A stretch of 64,000 nucleotides of DNA from Acidimicrobiales bacterium (GTDB taxonomy: Bacteria; Actinomycetota; Acidimicrobiia; Acidimicrobiales; RAAP-2), in contig JANYFR010000034.1 in assembly GCA_025362585.1 (NCBI GenBank), positions 17,150 to 81,149 on the forward strand. The letters run 5' to 3'. The notes beneath the pieces were generated by a model. It made no database searches. It was not told the origin of the DNA and saw only the letters and a list, made by a program, of their open reading frames with translations. Positions 8,124 through 16,526 of this stretch are shown piece by piece (position 1 is the stretch's first letter; each line of letters opens with the position of its first letter). The position numbers and the translations under genes are program-made.

Positions 8124-9019
8124 GGGCCTTCATTACTGGGGCCAATGGTTTTGTGGGGCGCCACCTCGTGGCGCACCTGATCGATCGAGGTGACGAAGTC
8201 ATCGGGGTCGATCGCGACTGTGACGTGACCAGTCCCTCGAGCGTACGCTCTTCGCTCGAACTCGTGGCCCCCGACGTGATCTACCACTTGGCGGCCCTGA
8301 CGTTCGTCGGCGACTCGTGGAAGAATCCCGTCGAGTTCACGAGGGTAAACGTGCTCGGCACGAAGAACGTCCTCGACACCGCGCGCGACGTCGTTCCCGG
8401 GGCCACGGTCGTCCTCGTCAGTTCGGCCGACGTCTATGGGGTGGTGAGGGCCGAGGACCTGCCGCTGCACGAGTCCTTCCGCGTTGCGCCCGCGAACCCC
8501 TACGCCTCAAGCAAGGTCGAGGCCGAGCACGTCGCTCACGAGGCGTTTCGCAATTACGGCCAGCGCGTGATCGTGGCGCGCCCCTTCAATCACGTCGGCC
8601 CCGGCCAGTCGGTTCAGTTCGTCATCCCGGCGCTCGTGAGCCGTCTGTTGGATGCCGTGGACGACGGGGCCGATGAAATCGCCGTGGGCGACCTCTCCAC
8701 GCGCCGCGACTTCAGTGACGTGCGTGACGTGGTGCGCGCGTACCGGCTGCTCGACGAGTACGGCGTCGCGGGCGAGGTCTACAACGTCGCGTCGGGACGC
8801 GACGTTGGACTGCTGGACGTCGCCAATGAACTCGTCGCGAGAATCGCGCCGGGCGTTCGGATGGTTCCGGACGAGTCGCTGTTGCGTCCGGTCGAGGTTC
8901 CGATCTCCAAGGGAAGTTTCGACAAACTGCGCGAGGTTTCGGGCTGGGAGCCAACAATTCCACTGGCGACGTCACTGCACGACGTGATCAACGAGATGCG
9001 GATCCGCCGCCAGCCGTAG
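8120..9019 (+). CDS. NAD(P)-dependent sugar epimerase/reductase, GDP-4-keto-6-deoxymannose reductase type
   Basis: The 299-residue short-chain (extended SDR) protein opens with FITGANGFVGRHL, the nucleotide-binding TGxxGxxG. It has VSSADVYG and the catalytic YASSK (Tyr-x3-Lys). NPYASSKVEAEHVAHE, PFNHVGPGQ and the short fold (about 300 residues) match Rmd, which makes GDP-D-rhamnose from GDP-4-keto-6-deoxymannose. No GDP-mannose 4,6-dehydratase (gmd) is present in this window, so a partner elsewhere is needed; other 4-ketosugar epimerases or reductases remain possible. GTG at 8120 overlaps the upstream stop. Confidence 0.82.
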   Translation: MRAFITGANGFVGRHLVAHLIDRGDEVIGVDRDCDVTSPSSVRSSLELVAPDVIYHLAALTFVGDSWKNPVEFTRVNVLGTKNVLDTARDVVPGATVVLVSSADVYGVVRAEDLPLHESFRVAPANPYASSKVEAEHVAHEAFRNYGQRVIVARPFNHVGPGQSVQFVIPALVSRLLDAVDDGADEIAVGDLSTRRDFSDVRDVVRAYRLLDEYGVAGEVYNVASGRDVGLLDVANELVARIAPGVRMVPDESLLRPVEVPISKGSFDKLREVSGWEPTIPLATSLHDVINEMRIRRQP

Positions 9020-9099
9020 CGAACGTCGCCGGCCCGTGGGTTCGGGCGCACTTCGCCGTCTCTTCGGACGGTCGGTCGCCCAGTAGCCTTGACGGACTG

Positions 9100-12000
9100 A
9101 TGGAATCTCGTGCTCCGGCCGTCGTTGCCGTCATCGTTACCACCGGTCCCGGGCCGGGACTGGAAGCCGCCGTGGCTTCCCTCGCGACCCAGGACTACGA
9201 GGAGTTAAGCCTGCTCGTCGTCGCGAACGGGGAGGCTGAACACGTGCCGGCCCGGGTCGCCGCCATCGCCCCTACCGCCTTCGTGCGCATTCTCGAGGAG
9301 AATCGCGGTTTCGCCGCCGCGTGTAACGAGGCCTCGATCATGGTGGAGGGCTCGGCCTTCTTCCTCTTCTGCCACGACGACGTCCGACTCGAGCCCGACG
9401 CCATTCAGCTAATGGTGGAAACGGCTTTTCGCGCCAACGCCGGCATCGTGACGCCGAAGTTCGTCTCCTACGACGACCCCCTCGTGCTGATGCACGTCGG
9501 CCAGACCTGCGACCGATTCGGCGTCGTGCACGAGCGGATTGAGCTCGGCGAAATCGATCACGGTCAACAGGACCTCGAGCGCGACGTCTTCGTCGCCCCC
9601 GGTGGAGTGACGCTCGTGCGTTCGGACCTCTTCGCGACGCTGCGCGGCTACGATCCGCTGATCACCGTCATGGGCGAGGACCTCGACCTTTCCTGGCGGG
9701 CCCAGATCGCCGGAGCTCGAATCGTGGTGTCGCCGCTCGCGAAGGTCGCTCATCGCGAGACGATCGCGTCCGGGGAGCGTCCGGTGACCGCGACCGGGAC
9801 GCGTCGCGCCAGTCGTCAGGACCTCCAACGCCGTCACCAACTGTTGGTAGTGACGACTGGCTGGGGACGTCGACACACGGTCGTGACCCTCGCGATGCTC
9901 ATGGTCATGGACACGATGGAGTTCGCGCTGGCGATTCTCGGTCGCGATCGCGACCGGGCGGGCGCGATTCTCGGATCGTGGCGTTGGCTGTTGCAGAACC
10001 GGCGAAGGATCCGTGAGCGACGACGGCAGCGCGGCGAGATCATGGTCTTGAGCGACGCTGAGCTCCTCCGGCTCCAAGTTGCGGGTGCCAGTCGACTGAA
10101 ACGATTCTTCCTCATCTTGTTGCGTGAAGGACTGGACCGGGCCCGCGGCATCTTACCGGTGCCACCCCCGCGCGAAGAGGCGAAGGACGAGGACGTCGAC
10201 GGCGTTGGCTTCGCCGCCGCCTTCTTCGAGGAAGAGGAGTTTGACGAAATCCCCGAGAGTCCGATGCTCGAACTGCGTCGCCGCCCGGCTCGTTTCCTGA
10301 CGTCATTTCGCACGCAGGCAACGGTCGTGGTTGGAGTCCTCGCCCTCTGGCTCATCGGATCGCGCAACCTCGTCGTCACCCACCTGCCGCTCGTGGGTCG
10401 TCTGACCCCGCTCGACTCGTGGTGGACCACCTGGCGACACTTCTTCGCCTCCTGGTCTCCCAACGGAGTCGGCACCGCCACGCCGGCCATGCCGGGCTAC
10501 GGCGTTCTCGGCGTCGCCGGATCGTTCGTACTGGGTCGCATGGGAATACTCGCGCGGGTGGCGCTGATATTTTCCGTTCCGGTCGGCGCCATCGGCGTGA
10601 GTCGTCTCCTGCGTGGCAAGGTCTCGAACCGGGCCCGCGTCGTGGGCGCCGTCGCCTACTTGGCGCTGCCCCTCGGCCTCAACATGATCAGCCAGGGACG
10701 TCTCGACGTGCTGGTCGTCGTGGCGGGCCTGCCGTACGTGGTTCGTCGGATCTTCGAACTGATGGACGTCCCCGGATTCCGCCAACGACCATTCGGCAAA
10801 CCGGTGCAGTTCGGCCACCGGGGTTGGCGCGCCACTGAGGCCGGTCAGCGGATGGTGGTCATCATGATGAGCGCAGTCCTGACCGCCATGGCGCCCGCCA
10901 CGTTGGTGGTGGTCGTCATCGTCATTGCGGGCGTGTACGTCGCGCGACTCATTGAGCCCGACCAGACGGTCGGGCTTCGAGGGACGGGGCGCTTCCTCGG
11001 CTCGCTCGTCTTCAACGTGGCGATGCTGCTCTTGCCCCTCACCGTTGACGTACTGCTCGCCGGACGACGTGCGCCGGCGGTCTTCGGCCTCGCGCGCGGG
11101 CCGTGGTCCGCGCCCACCTTCCTCGAACTGGTCCGTGGCGCCGACGGTGGTTTCGGGGCTACGTGGCTCGGCTGGACTCTCCCGATCGCCGCCGTCTTCG
11201 CGCTGGTGCTCTGCCGGGGCGAGCGGCGACGAATCGCCACCAAGGCGGCCACCATCGCGACAATGACCCTCGTGCTGTCGACTCTCGACGCGCGGCACTG
11301 GATGGGCTCGTTCGCCCCCGACCTGGACGTCCTCCTGGCGCTCTACATGGTGATGCTCGCGCTCCTGATCGGCGTCGGCGTCGCGGCCTTGGAGAACGAC
11401 CTGCGGCAGGCGGGTTTCGGTTGGCGACAGGTCGCCGCGCCCCTCTCGGTGGGCTCACTCTTGGTCGCGACGGTGCCCTTCCTCGCCAGTTTCGCCGGTG
11501 GTCGATTCGACCTACCGACCGTTGGCGTCGGCGAGTCACTCAGCGCGCTCGCGCCGACGAACGCCGGCGGTTACCGCGTGCTCTGGCTCGGGGACCCTTC
11601 AGTCCTTCCGCTGCCCGGCTGGTCCGTCGCTCCGGGCCTCGAGGTCGCGACCTCCATGAATGGACTCCCGGGCGGAGCGAACCTGTTCGCACCGCCCAAT
11701 GCGGGCACCAGCGACGTGCTCTTGCACGCGGTCGCTAGCGCGCTCGGTGGTCGCACGGTCCGGCTCGGTCAGCTGCTGGCGCCCGCGGGCATCTCCACCA
11801 TTGTCGTCATGAACTCGTCGGCACCCGAACTCGCGGGCGTGCAGGCCGTACCGCAACGACCGGTGCCGAACGTGCTGATCAAGGCCCTCGGGCGACAGAG
11901 CGACCTTGCACTCGTTCTGCAGACCAAGTCGGTCGAGGTCTTCTCCAACTCACTGTTCCGCGGCATTGTCTCGATGAGCGTCCCCGGCGCCCCGTCACCG

Positions 12001-12354
12001 GTGCCGGTCTTTTCGAGCACGTCCAACGAGGGTCGCCTCGCCTCGCAGGCAACGGTCCAGGCGGGCTTCGCCCCGGCGAGCGCGTTCACCCTGGACGTGA
12101 ACGGACACCCGGTGTCGCGCACGACCCGCTCAACGTGGACGCCGTACTACCACCTACCCTCGTACGCATCGACCCCGAACGGTCAGCTGGTGCTGCACCG
12201 GTTTCCGCTCAACGGCCTCCTCGCCCTCGTCATGATCGTGATGTGGGCGCTGATGTGGCTCGGCTTCGGTTGGGTGCACCGCCTCGAGTGGCTCTTCACC
12301 GGTCGACGGCGCCACGCGGCGACACCCCGGCACGCCAAGGTCGACCATGCCTAG
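9100..12354 (+). CDS. Large GT2 glycosyltransferase fused to a polytopic membrane domain
   Basis: The 1084-residue protein starts with a GT-A domain (about residues 5-230): VAVIVTTGPGPGLEAAV, then ENRGFAAACNEA, then CHDDVRLEPDA carrying the acidic metal motif, then VMGEDLDLSWRAQIAG. A linker with an acidic patch (about 365-385) leads into a membrane region of about 9-11 segments between residues 405 and 800. An exported domain follows, and a final membrane helix lies near residue 1050. Large GT2 fusions of this size followed by a DUF5719 protein are a conserved pair in Actinobacteria near fbiA/fbiB. The likely role is assembly or export of a cell-wall glycan. The last 8 bp overlap the next gene. 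Confidence 0.85.
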   Translation: MESRAPAVVAVIVTTGPGPGLEAAVASLATQDYEELSLLVVANGEAEHVPARVAAIAPTAFVRILEENRGFAAACNEASIMVEGSAFFLFCHDDVRLEPDAIQLMVETAFRANAGIVTPKFVSYDDPLVLMHVGQTCDRFGVVHERIELGEIDHGQQDLERDVFVAPGGVTLVRSDLFATLRGYDPLITVMGEDLDLSWRAQIAGARIVVSPLAKVAHRETIASGERPVTATGTRRASRQDLQRRHQLLVVTTGWGRRHTVVTLAMLMVMDTMEFALAILGRDRDRAGAILGSWRWLLQNRRRIRERRRQRGEIMVLSDAELLRLQVAGASRLKRFFLILLREGLDRARGILPVPPPREEAKDEDVDGVGFAAAFFEEEEFDEIPESPMLELRRRPARFLTSFRTQATVVVGVLALWLIGSRNLVVTHLPLVGRLTPLDSWWTTWRHFFASWSPNGVGTATPAMPGYGVLGVAGSFVLGRMGILARVALIFSVPVGAIGVSRLLRGKVSNRARVVGAVAYLALPLGLNMISQGRLDVLVVVAGLPYVVRRIFELMDVPGFRQRPFGKPVQFGHRGWRATEAGQRMVVIMMSAVLTAMAPATLVVVVIVIAGVYVARLIEPDQTVGLRGTGRFLGSLVFNVAMLLLPLTVDVLLAGRRAPAVFGLARGPWSAPTFLELVRGADGGFGATWLGWTLPIAAVFALVLCRGERRRIATKAATIATMTLVLSTLDARHWMGSFAPDLDVLLALYMVMLALLIGVGVAALENDLRQAGFGWRQVAAPLSVGSLLVATVPFLASFAGGRFDLPTVGVGESLSALAPTNAGGYRVLWLGDPSVLPLPGWSVAPGLEVATSMNGLPGGANLFAPPNAGTSDVLLHAVASALGGRTVRLGQLLAPAGISTIVVMNSSAPELAGVQAVPQRPVPNVLIKALGRQSDLALVLQTKSVEVFSNSLFRGIVSMSVPGAPSPVPVFSSTSNEGRLASQATVQAGFAPASAFTLDVNGHPVSRTTRSTWTPYYHLPSYASTPNGQLVLHRFPLNGLLALVMIVMWALMWLGFGWVHRLEWLFTGRRRHAATPRHAKVDHA

Positions 12355-13711
12355 GGCCTCGCGCGTACCGTTGCTCACCCTGCTCGCCCTCGTTCTCGCC
12401 AGCGTGGGGTTCGTGAGTTCGCTCTCCACGCCTCCCAACCCATCGTCGTTGCCGAGCGGTCTGGTCGTCAGTAGTCAGGCCGAGTCGACGGCGCTCTACT
12501 GCACCGGACTCTCGAGCGTGCGCGACGGTGTGGCCGGGCGGGTGATCTTCCTCAACACCACGGCCTTCTCGCGTACCGTGACCGTCCACGTCGTCTCGGA
12601 CACCGCCAAGGCGTGGTCGAAGCGGTTCGCGATCGCCGCGCACGCCAGTCAGGCCGTGCTACCCGTCGCGGTGCTGACTGGTCACCACTTCGCCGTCGCC
12701 GCGCAGGTGAGCGGAGGAGGCGTGGTCGCCGAGGAGGTGACCGCGACGAACGGCGCCCAAACGCCGTGCATCGCAACTGGCGTCACCGACTGGTACGGGG
12801 CGGGATTCGACACCACGGTCGGCTCGAGAGCGGCGCTGAGCATCTACAATCCCACCGCGACCGCCGCGGTACTGAACGTGTCGACCTATTCGAAGGCGGG
12901 CTTCGTGGCGCCGGCGAAGTTTCAGGGCATCTCGATCGGACCGCACGCCCAGGTGGAACTGAATCTCGGAGACCAGATTGTCTCGTTGAAGAATGTCGGA
13001 GTGCGCGTACGGGTCGTTCGTGGAGCGGTCGTGATTGTGGGCGTGCAGCAGTCGGGCGCAACGGTCTCCTTCAACGCCGGCCTCGCGGCGCCATCGACGA
13101 GCGCGGAGTTCCCGCGGGTGACGACCGCCAACAAGACCACGGTGCAGGTTCGTGTGGCCAACCCCGGTCCGACGCCGGCCAATGTTACCGTCGACATCTC
13201 GCTCGCTAAGTACCGTGTCGCGGCCCAGAAACTGACCATCGCGCCCTACACCAGCGCCTACGCGTCGATCACCCCCAATCCGGCCGTGCCCATTGCCGGG
13301 TACGCGTCGGTGCGCTTGACGTCGAACTGGCCGGTCGTTGCCGCGCTGGCGGCGGGGCCGGGCCGCGCGGTCGCCCTCTCCTCGCCGGGCACGCCCGAGT
13401 CCGCGTTTCTCGTCAGTGACTTCACCGGCCTCGGCTTCGACGCCGCGACGGTGACCAACACCTCGTCCAAGCCGGTCGCGGTTGCCTTCACGACGAGCCA
13501 CGGAAGTAACGCCTTCGCTTCAACGACCGTGGTCGTCGTGACGTTGGCCCCCGGCCTGTCGGCCAACCTCGCTCGACTGTCCGCGAGCCCTCCGACGATG
13601 CGCGCCACGACGGTACTCGTCAACGCCGCGCGACCGGTGTTGCTGGTGACCTTGACGCTGCCGACCAATCCGGCCGGGATTGCCGTGGTCGCGGCGCTAG
13701 ACGGCCGGTAG
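12347..13711 (+). CDS. DUF5719-type exported protein
   Basis: The 454-residue protein has an N-terminal hydrophobic segment (LLTLLALVLASVGFVSSL) that is a signal anchor, followed by a wholly beta-rich exported part with repeated segments such as ALSIYNPTATAAVLNVS, VRVANPGPTPANVTV and VTNTSSKPVAVAF. These look like three or more similar beta-sandwich modules. It overlaps the end of the GT2 fusion by 8 bp, and the pairing is typical of the DUF5719 family. Function is unknown; an extracytoplasmic partner of the glycosyltransferase is an inference from context. Its 3' end overlaps ftsH tail to tail by 15 bp. Confidence 0.8.
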   Translation: MPRASRVPLLTLLALVLASVGFVSSLSTPPNPSSLPSGLVVSSQAESTALYCTGLSSVRDGVAGRVIFLNTTAFSRTVTVHVVSDTAKAWSKRFAIAAHASQAVLPVAVLTGHHFAVAAQVSGGGVVAEEVTATNGAQTPCIATGVTDWYGAGFDTTVGSRAALSIYNPTATAAVLNVSTYSKAGFVAPAKFQGISIGPHAQVELNLGDQIVSLKNVGVRVRVVRGAVVIVGVQQSGATVSFNAGLAAPSTSAEFPRVTTANKTTVQVRVANPGPTPANVTVDISLAKYRVAAQKLTIAPYTSAYASITPNPAVPIAGYASVRLTSNWPVVAALAAGPGRAVALSSPGTPESAFLVSDFTGLGFDAATVTNTSSKPVAVAFTTSHGSNAFASTTVVVVTLAPGLSANLARLSASPPTMRATTVLVNAARPVLLVTLTLPTNPAGIAVVAALDGR

Positions 13712-15703
13712 CGAGGGCGGCTGCCAGCCCGGCGCCGGGGCCACCGCGGGTCCCACGGGCGCGGCGCGACGACTCGCCGCCGAGGCGGCGCCAACTCCGG
13801 CCAGCGTCCGGACGGTCTTGGTGCCCTCGGGGTGGATTGGCTCGCCGTGGGCCTCGTCGATGAGCTTCGCGGCAGTCTCGCCGTCCAAGGTCTCGTGCTC
13901 GAGCAGGGCGCGCGTGAGTGACTCGAGTCCTCGACGGTGCAGCGTCAGAACCTCGATGGCCCGCGACTCCTGCTCGCGCAAGATGCGCTCGACCTCGTCG
14001 TCAATGACCTGGGAGGTGTGGTCCGAATAGTCGCGCTGGTGCATGAGGTCCTCTCCGAGGAAGACCTGATTGTTCGAACCCCACGCCATCGGTCCGATCT
14101 CCTTAGACATTCCCCACTCGCGCACCATGCGCACCGCCAACTCGGTGTTGCGCTGGAGGTCGTCCGAGGCACCGGTCGAGAGATCGCCGTAAATGAGCAG
14201 TTCAGCGACACGCCCGCCCATGCGCATGCACAGGGAGTCCTCAAGGTGTTGACGCGACATGATGTGGCGGTCCTCTTCGGGCAGCGTCATCGTGACACCG
14301 AGCGCCATACCGCGCGGGATGATCGTGATCTTGTGCAGGGGGTCGGTCTTTTCGAGGACGTAGGCGAGGAGGGCGTGGCCGCTCTCGTGAAAGGCAATGC
14401 GCTCGCGTTCGTCGTCCATCAAAATCATGGTGTCACGCAACTGACCCATCATGACGCGGTCGCGCGCTGATTCGAAGTCCTCCATGCCAATGGTCGTGGA
14501 GTTTCGACGCACGGCGTGCAGCGCCGATTCGTTGACGAGGTTCGCGAGATCGGCCCCACTCATGCCGGGCGTCCCACGGGCCACCATCTCGAGACTCACC
14601 GAGTTGTCGAGCGGTTTATTTTTCGAGTGCACTTCGAGAATGGGCAGTCGCTCGTCGAGGTCGGGCAGGGGCACGACGATCTGGCGGTCGAATCGGCCCG
14701 GACGCAACAGGGCCGGGTCGAGGACGTCGGGACGGTTGGTCGCCGCAATGACGACAATGCCCTCCGTCGGCTCAAACCCGTCCATCTCGTTGAGCATCTG
14801 GTTGAGGGTCTGCTCGCGCTCGTCGTGACCGCCCCCCACGCCGGCGCCGCGCTTGCGGCCAATGGAGTCGATTTCGTCGATAAACACGATCGCCGGCGCC
14901 TGCTTACGGGCCGTGGCGAAGAGGTCGCGGACTCGGCTCGCGCCAACCCCGACGAACATTTCCATGAAGTCCGAGCCCGACACGGAGAAGAACGGCACGC
15001 CGGCTTCGCCGGCGACGGCTCGCGCGAGCATGGTCTTGCCGGTGCCCGGGGGGCCGACGAGCAAGATACCCTTTGGGATTAATGCACCGATCTCCGCGTA
15101 GCGTCCGGGCGTCTTCAAGAACTCGACGACCTCACTGATCTCCTGCTTGACGCCCAAGTAGCCGGCGACGTCGGCGAACGTCGTCTTCGGCCGGTCCTGG
15201 TTGAACTGTTTCGCCTTCGAGCGTCCGACCGACATCATGCCCTGCATCTGGCCCTTGGCTTGCCGACTCAAGAAGACCATAAAGCCAGCGAACAGGACGA
15301 TCCAGATTATGTACGGCAATAACGACAGGAAGAGGCTGCCGGTGTTGGAGAAGGTGACGGTGACGTTGTTCGCCTGCAGGGCGCTCACGTCGGTGGCAAT
15401 AACGGGGGAGGGACCATTGGTGGAGTAGTTCGTCCCGTTGGTCAACGAGCCCGTAATGACGCCGCTCGCACTGTTGATTGTGGAGTTGAGCACCTTGTGG
15501 TGACGGGCGTCGCGCAACAGGGCCGAGTAGGAAAGGGTCTTGACCGACTTCGCGTTGAAGAGCGATGGAATGACGAAGATACCAAGGACGAAGGCGACGA
15601 GCACAATCGTGACGAGTCGCCGTCGAGCTTCGGGCGTCTTGGGCTTGTCGCCACCAGGCAGCAGCTTCATAAAACTGTTCTTCTCAGGGGGTAGTGAACT
15701 CAC
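13697..15703 (-). CDS. ftsH: ATP-dependent zinc metalloprotease FtsH
   Basis: The 668-residue membrane protease has two N-terminal transmembrane segments (about 30-50 and 127-145) around an exported domain, then an AAA+ module and a zinc protease domain. Visible motifs are Walker A GPPGTGKT, Walker B VFIDEID, the second region of homology [20 protein letters not shown], and the zinc site HESGH. It degrades unneeded or damaged membrane and cytosolic proteins. The C-terminus has an Ala/Pro-rich tail. The gene is divergent from the CPBP protease gene and convergent, with overlap, on the DUF5719 gene. In many actinobacteria ftsH lies beside folE and hpt; those are absent here. Confidence 0.97.
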   Translation of the reverse strand: MSSLPPEKNSFMKLLPGGDKPKTPEARRRLVTIVLVAFVLGIFVIPSLFNAKSVKTLSYSALLRDARHHKVLNSTINSASGVITGSLTNGTNYSTNGPSPVIATDVSALQANNVTVTFSNTGSLFLSLLPYIIWIVLFAGFMVFLSRQAKGQMQGMMSVGRSKAKQFNQDRPKTTFADVAGYLGVKQEISEVVEFLKTPGRYAEIGALIPKGILLVGPPGTGKTMLARAVAGEAGVPFFSVSGSDFMEMFVGVGASRVRDLFATARKQAPAIVFIDEIDSIGRKRGAGVGGGHDEREQTLNQMLNEMDGFEPTEGIVVIAATNRPDVLDPALLRPGRFDRQIVVPLPDLDERLPILEVHSKNKPLDNSVSLEMVARGTPGMSGADLANLVNESALHAVRRNSTTIGMEDFESARDRVMMGQLRDTMILMDDERERIAFHESGHALLAYVLEKTDPLHKITIIPRGMALGVTMTLPEEDRHIMSRQHLEDSLCMRMGGRVAELLIYGDLSTGASDDLQRNTELAVRMVREWGMSKEIGPMAWGSNNQVFLGEDLMHQRDYSDHTSQVIDDEVERILREQESRAIEVLTLHRRGLESLTRALLEHETLDGETAAKLIDEAHGEPIHPEGTKTVRTLAGVGAASAASRRAAPVGPAVAPAPGWQPPSLPAV

Positions 15704-15779
15704 GGTCGTAGCCTAGGGGCCGCGCGCGACATGCAGTCTGGCGACAACGCAAATCGGAGGCTTGTTAGCGTAAAGCCTT

Positions 15780-16526
15780 ATGAGTTCCTTAATCGACACG
15801 AAGGCCTCGCGGCGCCCTCGAACCATGGCGATTCTGGTGGCGGGTGTGATCGGCTTTCTCGCCGGCCAGATCCTCGCGACGCTGCTCGACCTCGTCGCGA
15901 CGAACCTGGCCCACTACCCGGGAGGTATTGCCCATCTGGCGAGGGTCGTGTCGCCGCCGTGGTGGGCCAATACGTTTGGTCTCGTCGGACTCTGGGTCGG
16001 CTTCGGATCGGCCATCTATTACGCACACTCGTACGGCGACCTCCCGGCGCTGCCCCACCAGTGGCGGCCGCGTGTCAGTGACCTCAGTTACGTCGCGCTC
16101 GGGGTTGCCTGTCAGTTGTTGATTGACGCGGCCTACCGTCCGTTCCACTTCAAGGAGCTCAATCGGCCCGTGAAGCACCTGTTCGCCGCCACCAGTGGAC
16201 CCTCGTTCGTACTACTGGCCGTCATGACGCTGCTCATCGCGCCGGTGATGGAGGAGTGGCTCTTTCGGGGCGTCTTGCTGCGCGCGATTAGCGAGGGCGG
16301 CGCGACGCGCAGTGCCTGGCGACTCGTCGCCGGAGTCATCGTGAGCGCCGTCCTCTTCGCCCTGGCCCACGGTGAGCCCCTACAGTTCGCCGGTCTCGTC
16401 GCGCTCGGCGTCGTGCTCGCGATCCTCATGGTGCGCACGAAGCGGCTCGTGCCGAGCATCGTCACGCACGTCTCGTTCAACGGCGTCGCCATCGTCGCCC
16501 TCATCGCCCAACGGGCGAGCCACTGA
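15780..16526 (+). CDS. CPBP-family intramembrane glutamic endopeptidase
   Basis: The 248-residue protein has about six hydrophobic segments. It also has the family signature MEEWLFRGVLLRAI (EExxxR), followed by SAVLFALAHGEPLQFAGLV (FxxxH) and an HVSFNG near the C-terminus. CPBP/Abi proteins cleave within the membrane; bacterial members take part in protein maturation or self-immunity, and the substrate here is unknown. The start is ATG at 15780, 76 bp from divergent ftsH. Its stop codon overlaps the start of the next membrane-protein gene (TGATG). Confidence 0.88.
   Translation: MSSLIDTKASRRPRTMAILVAGVIGFLAGQILATLLDLVATNLAHYPGGIAHLARVVSPPWWANTFGLVGLWVGFGSAIYYAHSYGDLPALPHQWRPRVSDLSYVALGVACQLLIDAAYRPFHFKELNRPVKHLFAATSGPSFVLLAVMTLLIAPVMEEWLFRGVLLRAISEGGATRSAWRLVAGVIVSAVLFALAHGEPLQFAGLVALGVVLAILMVRTKRLVPSIVTHVSFNGVAIVALIAQRASH

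Noticed and set aside
10303..11298. 331-codon minus-strand frame opposite the GT2 fusion
   Set aside because: Charged antisense shadow of a membrane protein.
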